Source: CAYVKM01 sp964452045
GTDB lineage: Bacteria > Calditrichota > Calditrichia > RBG-13-44-9
Assembly (NCBI GenBank): GCA_964452045.1
Contig: CAYVKM010000020.1
Coordinates: 1-47,854 of the forward strand
Direction of reading: 5' to 3'
Length of the DNA: 47,854 bases
Part shown: positions 34,509 to 43,682 of the stretch, in pieces
How positions within the stretch are numbered: position 1 is the stretch's first letter
Layout of the letters: each line of letters begins with the position of its first letter
Position numbers and translations under genes: made by a program
The notes under the pieces: generated by a model
Database searches by the model: none
Told to the model about the DNA's origin: nothing
Seen by the model: only the letters and a program-made list of their open reading frames with translations

Positions 34509-35846
34509 TTATTTCATGAGCATCATTTTCTTCACATTTGTAAAATTGTCAGCCTCTAGTTTATATAAATAAACGCCACTTGGTAAACCTTCAGCAATAA
34601 ACGAGATTCTATGAATTCCAGAATTCTTTCTGCCTTTTGCAAGTACTGCTACTTCTCTGCCAAGTGTATCATAAATCTTGAGGGTAATATCTGAAGCCTT
34701 TGGCAGTGTAAATGAGATTTCTGTGGTTGGATTAAAAGGATTGGGATAGTTCTGTTGGAGATTTATTGTGCTGGATAAATTTGATAGATGAACTTTATCC
34801 TGGCCAATGGATATGATTGATTCACATTGAAGAATTATTCCAAAAGCTCCTACAGCCCAACCTCTATTCTTATTTGGAAAGAAGATTGAATATAAGTTGT
34901 TCGTCGTTCCACTGGATTCCAGCTCCCATTTGGCTCCACCATCAATGTTGTGCAAAATAATACCATCTCTCCCCACCGCCCAACCATTGCTAATATCTGT
35001 AAAGTAGACCGAATACAGATCGTTATTACCTCGTGAACTAACTCTTATAGGTGAATTTTGAGTATTCCAATTTAACCCACCATCTATTGTGCTGAGTATG
35101 ATTGCATCTTGACCTACTATCCAGCCATGATCGCTATCTACAAAACAGACCGAATTTAAATCATTATTCATTGGGATATATTGCTCCACCCAATTAAAGC
35201 CACCATCTGCAGTTTTGAAAATTATTCCTCCATCCCCAACAATCCAGCCTGTCTGTGAATCAACAAAATAAACAGATTTTAAGAAATTTATTGAATTTCC
35301 AGGATATTGCTTTTGCCAATGATTACCACCATCCATCGTGTGCACAATTCTCCCGAATATCCCAACTGCCCATCCTATTTTTGAATCTATAAAACAGACT
35401 GAGTTTAAATTATATCTTGTTCCGCTGTTTTGTAAAACCCAACTTTCTCCTCCATCTTTCGTATGAATGATTTTTCCGCTCTCCCCAACAGCCCATCCGT
35501 TTTCAGAATCAGTAAAACATATTGATGTCAGAGCAAGCGGCAATTCCTTCTGTTGTTCCAACCATGATTCACCTCCATCAACTGTTTTGAAAATGCTAGT
35601 TTTATGAAATGGTAATCTCCCAATTACCCACCCTGAATTTCCATCTGAAAAATAAACCGACACAAAAGATGCTTCTGTATCCATATTAATTTTAATCCAA
35701 TTTGTTTGTTGTGCTGTAGCTGCAAGAGTAAATAAGAGAAGGAGAATTACAATATTTTGTAAATATTTCATTAATAATGCAATAAGGAATGAAAGCGCAT
35801 TTCGTGGTGAGGTCTTTGAAAATAAAAATGTAAGCCGATGCTTCAT
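34509..35846 (-). CDS. Ycf48/BNR-type seven-blade propeller with T9SS sorting domain
   Basis: A secreted 445-aa protein. Seven repeats follow the pattern SVxFxDxxxGWxVGxxGxIxxTxDGGxxW (about residues 60-350), the BNR/Ycf48-like propeller blade. The C-terminus is a type A sorting domain (YPNPFNPTTEISFTL, SGVYLYKLE, KMMLMK). The annotated start is supported by a strong AAAGGAGG ribosome site. A second Met at residue 27 begins a shorter, cleaner signal peptide but has no such site. A sigma-54-like promoter lies 40 bp upstream. Ycf48 itself helps assemble photosystem II; here the fold is simply a surface binding module. It leads the operon with the FG-GAP gene. Confidence 0.85.
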   Translation of the reverse strand: MKHRLTFLFSKTSPRNALSFLIALLMKYLQNIVILLLLFTLAATAQQTNWIKINMDTEASFVSVYFSDGNSGWVIGRLPFHKTSIFKTVDGGESWLEQQKELPLALTSICFTDSENGWAVGESGKIIHTKDGGESWVLQNSGTRYNLNSVCFIDSKIGWAVGIFGRIVHTMDGGNHWQKQYPGNSINFLKSVYFVDSQTGWIVGDGGIIFKTADGGFNWVEQYIPMNNDLNSVCFVDSDHGWIVGQDAIILSTIDGGLNWNTQNSPIRVSSRGNNDLYSVYFTDISNGWAVGRDGIILHNIDGGAKWELESSGTTNNLYSIFFPNKNRGWAVGAFGIILQCESIISIGQDKVHLSNLSSTINLQQNYPNPFNPTTEISFTLPKASDITLKIYDTLGREVAVLAKGRKNSGIHRISFIAEGLPSGVYLYKLEADNFTNVKKMMLMK

Positions 35847-35885
35847 GATACACCTCCTTTATGATTGTTTTCAAATCAAAACTCT

Positions 35886-35901
35886 CTCAAAAGGTGTACC
35901 A
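35886..35901 (-). promoter_or_regulatory. Sigma-54-like promoter of the propeller operon
   Basis: On the minus strand TGGTAC-N5-TTGAG matches the sigma-54 layout (TGGCAC-N5-TTGCA), with the GG at -24 kept and GA in place of GC at -12. A start site about 12 bp further would give a leader of roughly 27 nt containing AAAGGAGG. A near-identical promoter precedes lipoprotein C, and GAF-sigma-54 activator genes lie upstream of both. Confidence 0.55.
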
Positions 35902-35991
35902 TCAATTTTTGAGGAATTGCTAAGTCATTTTAAAACAAAGGGATGTCAATAATTTTAAAGTGGAAATGATGTGAACTTAATATGGAGATTT

Positions 35992-36059
35992 CGGAAAGAT
36001 AGTCGTGGTTGTCCTTGGATTTATTGTTTTCATTTAACTTAGAGGCGGAAAGATTGTCG
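35992..36059. promoter_or_regulatory. Direct repeats, candidate enhancer sites
   Basis: CGGAAAGATAGTCG (35992-36005) and CGGAAAGATTGTCG (36046-36059) match at 13 of 14 positions. They are 54 bp apart, about five helical turns, and lie 91-158 bp upstream of the -24 element. The position and phasing suit binding by an enhancer-binding protein. Confidence 0.45.
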
Positions 36060-36313
36060 ATATATATAATTACTAATATGGTTTTTGTAACTTTGATTAA
36101 AAAAACGGGATAGATTAGTTGAGCAGAATTCGTGTTAAAAATTTGGATTTAAAAACTGCGGTTATCCTCAACATAATAGTAAGCAGTATCTCTGGGTAAT
36201 CATGTTGAGAACTAAATGCGGATTTAACTCAAACAGATTTTCCATTGTTGAAGTATATATTCTAAATTATATTCTATCATTACTCCGCAATTAATTTCGG
36301 ACTAAATAGATAT

Positions 36314-38695
36314 TTAGTATCGCAAAAAACTGTAGGAGACCTGAATGCCAAAAGTGCGGGGCATACCATACCAGGCATATTTAACCGGCAAAGGAAATAT
36401 TGCCCTGGTTAGCATATATAATTCGTCAGTTAAGTTCTTTCCCCATAAGTAAATTCCTAAAGACCCATCAAAACTTTCATACCCAATTTTCCCATCAATT
36501 AATTCATAAGATGCAATATGGAAATCCTCTGCATTGCTTGCATCAAAATAATAGTCATCTTTATGAATAAAGTCACCTCTTATAATAAATGTGCCAAATT
36601 TAATAACAGGCATCTTATACTCTATTGAAAAATTATACTCGGTTTGAGGAGCAAGTTCCAATTTATTGCCATTATAATCACGTTCCGAGGTAATAATGAA
36701 TTCATCATAAGTTGCATCCACATAACCTAATGAGCTGAATAGAGATAGATTTTTAAAAGGAGCAGCAATTAGTTCCAATTCAAATCCTTTAGAGGTTACC
36801 TTTGCTGCATTTGTATAAACAGGTAGAATTACATCGAATGGAATAGGTACATACTCCCAAATCTCAGTCTGAAAGTCATCGAACTTGTTCAAAAAAGCTG
36901 CAGTATTAAAACTCAACCTGTTATTAAAAGTAGTTAACTTAACTCCGGTCTCATAACTAACGGAATATTCAGGTTTAAGTTTAAGATACTCAATATTCCG
37001 TACAGTAAAGTTACCCCATCCGCCGCTTTTATATCCCCAGCTGGTTTTAGCATATATCATTAGTTGGTCGAGAGGATTATATCGTAAGCCAATTTGCGGG
37101 GAGAATATACCTTTTGAATATGTATCAGTATAATTTTCAAGATTAATGTATAGATCTAGATTGTTCGTTTGATCCCAATTTACTTTTTTATATTCATATG
37201 TATATCTGAGACCTCCGAATAGTGAAAGATTGCTCGTTATATTAAAATTACCATGAAAATATCCTGCAAGAGAATTGGATTTTACCGGACCTTCTGATAA
37301 CAATGTGAAATTAGGTAAAGGATTGTCGGCAGAGGTTTTCAAATCGAATCTATAATCAGAACTCTGATAAAAGTAAAATAATCCCGTAACATAATTAAAG
37401 TGTTTAAAAACGGGAGATGTTAGCCTAAATTCCTGTGTGAAATGAGTATCCTCGTTTTTATCCTTAGTTAAAACCCATGCTTCCGGTGATAAATCCTCAT
37501 CCAGATTACCCCAGTTTTTAATTTTTCTGAAACCAGTGATAGATTTTATACTATAATTATTTGAGAATTGATAAATCATATTTAGCGAGCCACCAAATAT
37601 ATCACGGTCTTCAAATTCATTTACATTATGAGATACTTCGCGCGGACCTGGTGCTGCGTCATGGCCGGGTCCTTCCAAAGCTATTCCAACAATTCTTCGA
37701 GGTCTCCTGTCTCGAAGAACATTTAAACTCATGGTGATATCAAAATTCGGGGATGGAAGATATCGTAACTGGAATCTGCCATTCATAATATTCTGTCCAT
37801 TGTAATCTTTGTTGTTAAATAAGTTAGTAACATATCCATCTCTTCTCATTATTTTTCCTGAAAACCTGGCGAAGAGTTTATTATCCATCAAAGGAGCATT
37901 AATTATAATATTACTATTTAGGTAGCTGTAATTACCCGCGTCAACACTTACAGTTCCTTCCCATCCATTAAAAGGTTTGCGGGTAGTTATATTGATTACA
38001 CCTGAAACAGTATTTTTTCCAAACAGGGTTCCCTGTGGCCCTTTAAGTATTTCAATTCTTTCCAGGTCAAATAAATCCTGGTTTACCGCTATCGAACGTC
38101 CCATATAAACATCATCTATATAGTAGTTCGCCCGTGTTTCGACACCCGATGCGCGGCTGGAGCCGGCTATACCTCTGATTGATGAAGAAGCTCTTGCATT
38201 AACTGTCCCATCTCCTAAAAAAAAGTTGGGAATCGAATTCTGAAGATCAAATACTCTGTCTATACCACGGTTCTGTATTTCTTTGCTACCCAGTGCTGTA
38301 ATTGATGTAGGTACATTCTGAAGATTTTCTTCACGTCTTTGAGCAGTTACAATAACAGGCTTTAATGAAAGCACATCTCTCACCATCTGAAAATCATAAA
38401 TGTTAGAACCTATTACCAACTTGATTCTTTTAAATTGTGATATGAATCCTATATACTGGACTTCTAAAACTACATCTTGACCTAGGTAGTCAGAAGGCAG
38501 TTTAAAAATAAAATCACCGTTTCTGTCAGTAGCACTGCCGTATGATTTATCAACGATGGCTACATTTGCATCAATTAATGGTTTACCTGAATTATCCGTT
38601 ACTTTTCCTTTAATTACAATTTCCCCCTGCCCAGCCATTACTAAATGAGACAAAACAATTATAAACACGAATAAAAGTTTGAAGAATTTTTTCAT
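36314..38695 (-). CDS. TonB-dependent receptor with carboxypeptidase-like regulatory domain
   Basis: An outer-membrane receptor of 793 aa. A signal peptide (1-22) is followed by a carboxypeptidase-regulatory-like domain (about 26-110; IKGKVTDNSGKPLIDANVAIVD), usual in FCB receptors. The plug is at about 120-245 (VPTSITALGSKEI, SSIRGIAGSS, IEILKGPQGTLFGKNTVSGVINI). A 22-stranded barrel ends in FGIQVSYSFLRY. The plug resembles siderophore-type receptors of the iron complex class, but the ligand is unknown. It starts only 12 bp after the first GAF-sigma-54 activator gene, so both probably share a transcript. Confidence 0.88.
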   Translation of the reverse strand: MKKFFKLLFVFIIVLSHLVMAGQGEIVIKGKVTDNSGKPLIDANVAIVDKSYGSATDRNGDFIFKLPSDYLGQDVVLEVQYIGFISQFKRIKLVIGSNIYDFQMVRDVLSLKPVIVTAQRREENLQNVPTSITALGSKEIQNRGIDRVFDLQNSIPNFFLGDGTVNARASSSIRGIAGSSRASGVETRANYYIDDVYMGRSIAVNQDLFDLERIEILKGPQGTLFGKNTVSGVINITTRKPFNGWEGTVSVDAGNYSYLNSNIIINAPLMDNKLFARFSGKIMRRDGYVTNLFNNKDYNGQNIMNGRFQLRYLPSPNFDITMSLNVLRDRRPRRIVGIALEGPGHDAAPGPREVSHNVNEFEDRDIFGGSLNMIYQFSNNYSIKSITGFRKIKNWGNLDEDLSPEAWVLTKDKNEDTHFTQEFRLTSPVFKHFNYVTGLFYFYQSSDYRFDLKTSADNPLPNFTLLSEGPVKSNSLAGYFHGNFNITSNLSLFGGLRYTYEYKKVNWDQTNNLDLYINLENYTDTYSKGIFSPQIGLRYNPLDQLMIYAKTSWGYKSGGWGNFTVRNIEYLKLKPEYSVSYETGVKLTTFNNRLSFNTAAFLNKFDDFQTEIWEYVPIPFDVILPVYTNAAKVTSKGFELELIAAPFKNLSLFSSLGYVDATYDEFIITSERDYNGNKLELAPQTEYNFSIEYKMPVIKFGTFIIRGDFIHKDDYYFDASNAEDFHIASYELIDGKIGYESFDGSLGIYLWGKNLTDELYMLTRAIFPLPVKYAWYGMPRTFGIQVSYSFLRY

Positions 38696-38707
38696 ATTTG
38701 ATCTCTT

Positions 38708-40213
38708 TTATTCAATTTCTGGTTTTTGGATATTTAATTTAATTATTTTATAACGGATATTTTTCTCAGAGGTCTCTAACCTGCGGGCGGCTTCAGATTG
38801 GTTCCAATTGCAGTCAATTAAGGTTTGTTTGATCAGTTGTGCTTCAAAATTTTGTACCTGTCCCTTTAGAGATTCCAAATGTTTTTGACGTTTTTGTTTT
38901 TCACGAAAATGATATAATTCCTCCCTTAGATCGGCTGGAAAGGACTCAATGTCAATTAGTGAAGCCTCTTTGGGGGTGAGAGTGATCAATCTTTCCACAA
39001 AATTTTCCAGTTCTCTGATATTACCATCCCAGGTCCGCTGTTTTATAAAATCAATCACTTCTTCATGGAAATGTTTGGCTTTTTTTTCTTTCCGTTTGGT
39101 ATACTGATGCAGAAAATGATTTGCCAGAAGCGGAATGTCCGACACTCGCTCTGCTAAAGCCGGCACATAAATGGGAAAAACGTGTAAACGGTAAAAGAGA
39201 TCTTCCCGAAATTTTTTTTCAGTTACCAGCTCCTTTAATGATGTGCTGGCAGCGGCGATAATCCTGACATCCGTTTTCAATACCTCATCACTGCCAACCG
39301 GCCGTACTGCACCATCCTCGATAACCCGCAATAATTTTGACTGCATATCGTAGGGTAGATTATTGATTTCATCTAAAAAAAATGTCCCGTTATTAGCTTT
39401 TAGAAATAAGCCCTGGCGGTCCGCGTGGGCGCCGGTGAAAGCTCCTTTGCTATGCCCGAAGAATTCGCTTTCCAGCAGCGTTTGCGGAATCGCCCCGCAA
39501 TCGACCGCCACAAACGGACCATTTTCTCTGGAACTGAAGCGATAAATCGCATTGGCAATCAGTTCCTTACCGGTGCCGGTTTTGCCAACCAGTAACACCC
39601 GGGCCTCGCAACGGGCGGCAGCTTCTATAGCATGCAATAACTCAATAAATCGAGGAGCTTTACCATAAAGGCCAAAATTATTATACTTTTGAAGTAAAGA
39701 AGATTCCGGTAAAACAGAATCAAAATAGGCCCTGATCTTTTGGGTATTCCGCAGAAAAGGCGCTGAAATAGCGGCCAGATTCTCCAGAGGTTTTACGGCA
39801 TTCTCATTATTTACCTCAGAGAATTCTTGATACAGCAGGATTAACGCTCCGATAGTGATACCTTCGATGACCAATGGCACACCGGCAACCGATTTTATGG
39901 GAACCTTATCAAATAATCCCTTTACAAACCGGTCATCCCCTTGAATATTTTGACTGAAAAATGGCTTGCAGTTGTTAACAATCCAACCACCCACGTGGAT
40001 ATGAATATCCCTATATTCTTTCTGTTCAATAGATTTCCCGTCCTTGATCATGGTTTTGACCGTCTCCCTGGTATCCGGATTGAGCATTAAAATTAGAGCC
40101 AGATCGGCTTTAAGAAACTGAGCTGAATTATGAGCAACCAGACGTAACACTTCCGGAAAATCGGTTTGCTTCCCCAGGATTCTGGCAATTTCAAATAGAT
40201 CGTTGCTATTCAT
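38708..40213 (-). CDS. GAF-domain sigma-54-dependent activator 1 (no receiver domain)
   Basis: A 501-aa enhancer-binding protein. The N-terminal GAF domain spans about 10-160 (FLKADLALILML, VGGWIVNNCKPF, GVPLVIEGITIGALILLYQE). The AAA+ domain has Walker A GKTGTGKE (210-217), GAFTGA (257-262) and Walker B TFFLDE (277-282). A Fis-type helix-turn-helix ends it (about 455-495; CNWNQSEAARRLETSEKNIRYKI). Lys replaces the usual Glu at position 2 of Walker A (normally GESGTGKE), an oddity shared with activator 2. With no receiver domain, input must come through GAF ligand binding or phosphorylation by another route. A membrane Ser/Thr kinase gene lies 112 bp upstream; a TonB receptor gene follows by 12 bp. 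Confidence 0.92.
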   Translation of the reverse strand: MNSNDLFEIARILGKQTDFPEVLRLVAHNSAQFLKADLALILMLNPDTRETVKTMIKDGKSIEQKEYRDIHIHVGGWIVNNCKPFFSQNIQGDDRFVKGLFDKVPIKSVAGVPLVIEGITIGALILLYQEFSEVNNENAVKPLENLAAISAPFLRNTQKIRAYFDSVLPESSLLQKYNNFGLYGKAPRFIELLHAIEAAARCEARVLLVGKTGTGKELIANAIYRFSSRENGPFVAVDCGAIPQTLLESEFFGHSKGAFTGAHADRQGLFLKANNGTFFLDEINNLPYDMQSKLLRVIEDGAVRPVGSDEVLKTDVRIIAAASTSLKELVTEKKFREDLFYRLHVFPIYVPALAERVSDIPLLANHFLHQYTKRKEKKAKHFHEEVIDFIKQRTWDGNIRELENFVERLITLTPKEASLIDIESFPADLREELYHFREKQKRQKHLESLKGQVQNFEAQLIKQTLIDCNWNQSEAARRLETSEKNIRYKIIKLNIQKPEIE

Positions 40214-40325
40214 CTTACGTTTTGATAAGCCAGATTAAAATTTTAAAATTTTATAAAATTCTCTAATTATTAATAAACTTGCAATCTTTGAGCAAGCGGT
40301 TTCAAGAATTTTGCATTTTAATTAC

Positions 40326-42665
40326 TTATTCCGGCAAGTTTAAACGCTGCGCCAAACTCTCATATCTTGGATCATTTTTAAAAACATCAAAATAATTGTT
40401 TCTTCTCAGCCATTGAATATAGGGATGACGATGTTCGAAAGCCTTCTCCAGCCAATAGAACACTTTATCCGCGTCTCCAAAGGCTGAATATATGACAGCT
40501 AAACACCAGGTATCCCAGATTTCATTTCGCCTCTCTAATTCTGCCGCAATTTTAAGGGCTTCATCAGTATAACCTGCCAATGCGTAAGTATGAGCCAGAC
40601 CAAACTTGTGATAGGGACTTAACTCAGCCGATCTTTTTTGTGCTTCAATTGCTTCTTCATACATACCTTTTCCGGCATAACCTTCTCCCAGCGCAAATAG
40701 TGCAAAGGGAAAATCCGGTACCAACTCTAACGATTTAAGAGCTAATTCTATGGTTTTGTCATATTCTCCAAAACCAGTAATCATCCAAGCCAGTTCCGCC
40801 GGATATATATTGGAAAGAGGATCCAGTTCAATGGCTCGCTGCAAATATTTAGGTGCATCTTCATAATTCCCCATAAGTAATTCATAATATGCATAGTGAA
40901 AAAGTGCCAGAGTCAGGTTCGGATTAAGTTCCAGCGCTCTTCTATATGATTGCCCCGCCCCGGTCTTATCCCAGTCGCTGTAAATTCTCACCATAGCTAA
41001 TGCCAGATGGGCTTCAGCCAGGTTATCATCTAATTCCAATGCTTTTAAAGCTGCTTCCTTGCAAAGTTTTGAAGTGCCTGGTATCGGTTTTGGTGTATGT
41101 GCCATAATGCTATAACCCAGTGATAATCCTGCTTGAGCTAATGGTTCATTCGGATCTTTTTCAACAGCCTGGTTAAGATATGCCATTCCTTTTTCAAGAC
41201 CGTCAGGTGTCCTTTTGTTTAAATGGTAAATTCCTTTCATATACATTTCATAAGTTTCTGGATTAACAGAACGATCCTGAGCTAACCTCTTTTCCTCATG
41301 TGGCGTCAACTGAACTTCTATTTGACTTGCAATAGCTTTGGCAATCTCACCATGCAATCCTAATATATTGATAAATCCGCGCTCATATTCTTTGGCCCAT
41401 ATATACTGATCGTCAAGTGCATTAATCAGCCTGGCCGAAATTTTTACCAGATCACCCACTCTAACAACCGAGCCATCAACTAGGTACTGAACACCCAATT
41501 CGGTAGCTATCTCCGGTGGGCTTTTGGTTGTCTCTTTATATTGCATCGCTGAAGAGCGGGAAATGACTCTCAATTCACGAATTTGTGCCAACTCGGTAAT
41601 CAGGGCATCCGTCATCCCATCGGAGAACCACTCCTGCTCAGGATCTTTGGTCATATTTTCCAGCGGCAGTACGGCAATTGAATTACCAGTACTGCGCTCC
41701 GGAAAGAGATAAGGTTTAGTCAAGATTAGTAATAATATCACAATGAAGATAGCAGCAATGACATATAAGTATGATTTTTTCCTCAAAAGCAGCCTGGTAA
41801 TACCTGATCTCGTTTTTATAATTACTAATCCACTTTCTTTTAGGAGTGATTCTAAATCCCCAAGCATATCTGAAATATTCAGATACCTTTCATCGGGATC
41901 TTTTTTGAGCAATTTGTCAATAATCAATTGTAATGATTCAGGGAAGTCAGTGAGATATTGGGAAAGTGACGTCGGTTCTTCATTGACAATGGAGTACATC
42001 ATTGGCTCCGGATATTCGCCCTTGAATGGCAGATGACCGGTTAGCATTTCGTAGAATACCACTCCTAATGCCCAAATATCAGAGCGGTGGTCAACTCTTT
42101 CTCCACGAATCTGTTCGGGACACATATAGGCCGCAGTACCTTTGCTGCTGGTTGATTTAGTGAGGTCTACACCAGCCAATTTTGCCAATCCAAAATCAAC
42201 AATTTTTACCTCACTCTTATTAGTGATAAGGATATTTCCCGGTTTGATATCGCGATGAATGATTTTTTCTTCGTGGGCGGCTTGTAAACCCCGGACGACT
42301 CGTAGAAATATTTTAATCGCTTCATTGAAGGGAATGGGACCTTTTTTAATTTTCTGACGCAAGGATTCACCTTCATAATAGGCCATGCAGATATAGAGCT
42401 GTCCATCAGGGGTTTCATTTATCTCATGAATGTTACAGATATTGGGATGATCCAGCGCCGATGCGGCCTGCGCTTCCACTATAAAGCGTTTTCGGCTCGC
42501 TTTATCTTTAGTGAGGTGGGTGGGAAGGAATTTTAATGCCACGAAACGATTCAAGGCGGTATCCCGGGCTTGGTATACAACTCCCATACCCCCTTCACCG
42601 AGTTTCTCGAGGATTTGGTAGTGAGAAATGGTTTGCCCGGCCTCTACTGACATAACGATTCCCAT
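40326..42665 (-). CDS. Membrane Ser/Thr protein kinase with TolB-like and TPR sensor domains
   Basis: This eukaryotic-like kinase of 779 aa has a cytoplasmic catalytic domain at about 16-280: GEGGMGVVY, Lys45, catalytic Asp139 in HRDIKPGN and DFG at 157-159, all intact. One membrane helix lies at about 299-318. The C-terminal part has a FlgO/TolB-N-like domain (about 328-440; AVLPLENMTKDPEQEWFSDGMTDALITEL) and then several TPR repeats (about 470-770). An ATG four codons in (42653) is an equally plausible start; neither has a clear ribosome site. It is upstream of a GAF-sigma-54 activator, so a kinase-to-activator signal path is likely but inferred. Confidence 0.9.
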   Translation of the reverse strand: MGIVMSVEAGQTISHYQILEKLGEGGMGVVYQARDTALNRFVALKFLPTHLTKDKASRKRFIVEAQAASALDHPNICNIHEINETPDGQLYICMAYYEGESLRQKIKKGPIPFNEAIKIFLRVVRGLQAAHEEKIIHRDIKPGNILITNKSEVKIVDFGLAKLAGVDLTKSTSSKGTAAYMCPEQIRGERVDHRSDIWALGVVFYEMLTGHLPFKGEYPEPMMYSIVNEEPTSLSQYLTDFPESLQLIIDKLLKKDPDERYLNISDMLGDLESLLKESGLVIIKTRSGITRLLLRKKSYLYVIAAIFIVILLLILTKPYLFPERSTGNSIAVLPLENMTKDPEQEWFSDGMTDALITELAQIRELRVISRSSAMQYKETTKSPPEIATELGVQYLVDGSVVRVGDLVKISARLINALDDQYIWAKEYERGFINILGLHGEIAKAIASQIEVQLTPHEEKRLAQDRSVNPETYEMYMKGIYHLNKRTPDGLEKGMAYLNQAVEKDPNEPLAQAGLSLGYSIMAHTPKPIPGTSKLCKEAALKALELDDNLAEAHLALAMVRIYSDWDKTGAGQSYRRALELNPNLTLALFHYAYYELLMGNYEDAPKYLQRAIELDPLSNIYPAELAWMITGFGEYDKTIELALKSLELVPDFPFALFALGEGYAGKGMYEEAIEAQKRSAELSPYHKFGLAHTYALAGYTDEALKIAAELERRNEIWDTWCLAVIYSAFGDADKVFYWLEKAFEHRHPYIQWLRRNNYFDVFKNDPRYESLAQRLNLPE

Positions 42666-42901
42666 TTAAATGGTGGGAAATCAAAAATGAAAGGTTCGTC
42701 AGTCGTCAGCGTTACAAATTATTTCAGATTCCAGCTTTCATAATATAATAAACAGTATATTAAAAAGAAACAGTTACCTAGTTAAAATTACTCCAGTGGA
42801 ATCGTAATTAATTCTTTAAGTGCAAGAATTAATGAGCAATTTAGAATGATCTATTTACAAGTATTCTATCTAAATTGCTTTAAACGGCTATCTAGAAAGT
42901 C

Positions 42902-42973
42902 TTTTTTGATAAAGTAAAAGAGGCTTTGAATATTTAATAAAAAGGGGGCCCAGATGGCCGCCCTTTTTGTTTA
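42902..42973 (+). repeat. Duplicate of the dnaJ 3' end and terminator
   Basis: Positions 42902-42937 are identical to the last 36 bp of dnaJ (32049-32084), including its stop codon. The following hairpin copies the dnaJ terminator; its right arm is intact (CCGCCCTTTTTGTTT) and its left arm has drifted. Homology continues through the T9SS relic and the lipoprotein gene. It marks the start of a second copy of this cassette. Confidence 0.9.
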
Positions 42974-43000
42974 CTCCAAATAATTAAATATCATTTTAAA

Positions 43001-43141
43001 CTATTTTATCAAACTCATCTTGCTTGTCTCAACATGACCACTCACTACTAACTGGTAGTAGACACCTCTTCCCCATGCTTTTCCACCATCATCCTCTTCT
43101 AATTTATCATTGACATACAACCAAGATTTGTCAGCCCTGCT
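43001..43141 (-). pseudogene. Relic of a T9SS C-terminal sorting domain (copy 2)
   Basis: The open frame between two stops encodes DKSWLYVNDKLEEDD, then AWGRGVYYQLV and ETSKMSLIK. It aligns with the copy 1 relic at 32164-32319 but has lost the usual basic-hydrophobic end (KMVLMK has become KMSLIK). It has no start codon and lies out of frame, 7 bp after the lipoprotein B stop. Confidence 0.7.
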
Positions 43142-43148
43142 CTAATTA

Positions 43149-43682
43149 TTAGTTTATTCTAAATGTGCCAGTGCCGTGGTCTGGTAAGCCAGGGGCTGCC
43201 CAGGTAAAATGTCCTTCTGCATGATTGTTGCGACCAAGCCAATCCTCGAATTCTCCATACGCTTCCGTAACTGTGCCGTTCGTCCGCCAATTACTGTTTT
43301 TCCCATGACGAGCTGTGGTCGTACCTGCCTCATCTCCTGCCAGGAGCAACTCTGTCGTATCGGCATTCCAGATTTCGAATCTGTCTTCGTAGTGGGATGC
43401 CTGTCCGGTGTATGACATCGGCGGAACCATCCACCATTTTATTACTCCGTTGATATCTCCGCTAATAGTCCCTATCCACCCAAGTAATCTTCCCTGGGGA
43501 TCGAGTATCCCAAGATGACCAACGAAGTCATATATGGTTGAATCTGAAATCGGTTTTTTGGCCAGAGAGTTTGTTACCTGACCACTTTGACCTAATTCAG
43601 GAGCTAAAGCACTTTCATCGGAGCAGCCAAAAAAGAGCAAACTGGTACCGATAATTAAAAACATAATCAGTAAAGCTTTCAT
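43149..43682 (-). CDS. Small lipoprotein B (paralogue of lipoprotein A)
   Basis: A 177-aa lipoprotein of no known family. The signal is hydrophobic (3-17) with lipobox LFFGC and a lipid-bearing Cys near residue 20. ESALAPELGQSGQVTNS follows, matching lipoprotein A. The middle is beta-rich with many Trp and Gly residues (GWIGTISGDINGVIKWWMVPP). The end, GTFRIN, is shared with lipoprotein A. The middle regions are much less alike than the ends. TAGGAGG precedes the ATG. It is the duplicate of lipoprotein A within the second cassette and probably faces the cell surface or periplasm. Confidence 0.75.
   Translation of the reverse strand: MKALLIMFLIIGTSLLFFGCSDESALAPELGQSGQVTNSLAKKPISDSTIYDFVGHLGILDPQGRLLGWIGTISGDINGVIKWWMVPPMSYTGQASHYEDRFEIWNADTTELLLAGDEAGTTTARHGKNSNWRTNGTVTEAYGEFEDWLGRNNHAEGHFTWAAPGLPDHGTGTFRIN

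Larger units (their letters stand above)
35847..36313. other. 467-bp gap upstream of the propeller operon
   Basis: No gene is seen. The gap holds the ribosome site, the sigma-54-like promoter (35886-35901), a pair of direct repeats (35992-36059) and a widely spaced inverted repeat, CTCAACAT at 36167-36174 with ATGTTGAG at 36202-36209. This fits a long enhancer-controlled regulatory region. Confidence 0.5.
42666..43148. other. 483-bp gap with duplicated dnaJ end and T9SS relic
   Basis: From right to left: the T9SS tail relic (43001-43141), the decayed terminator copy (42938-42973), the exact dnaJ 3' copy (42902-42937), then about 235 bp of A+T-rich DNA that must carry the promoter of the Ser/Thr kinase gene. 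No complete gene is visible. Confidence 0.7.

Noticed and set aside
42902..42937. A truncated second dnaJ gene
   Set aside because: Only the last 36 bp are present, with no upstream homology, so it is a duplication footprint rather than a pseudogene of the whole gene.
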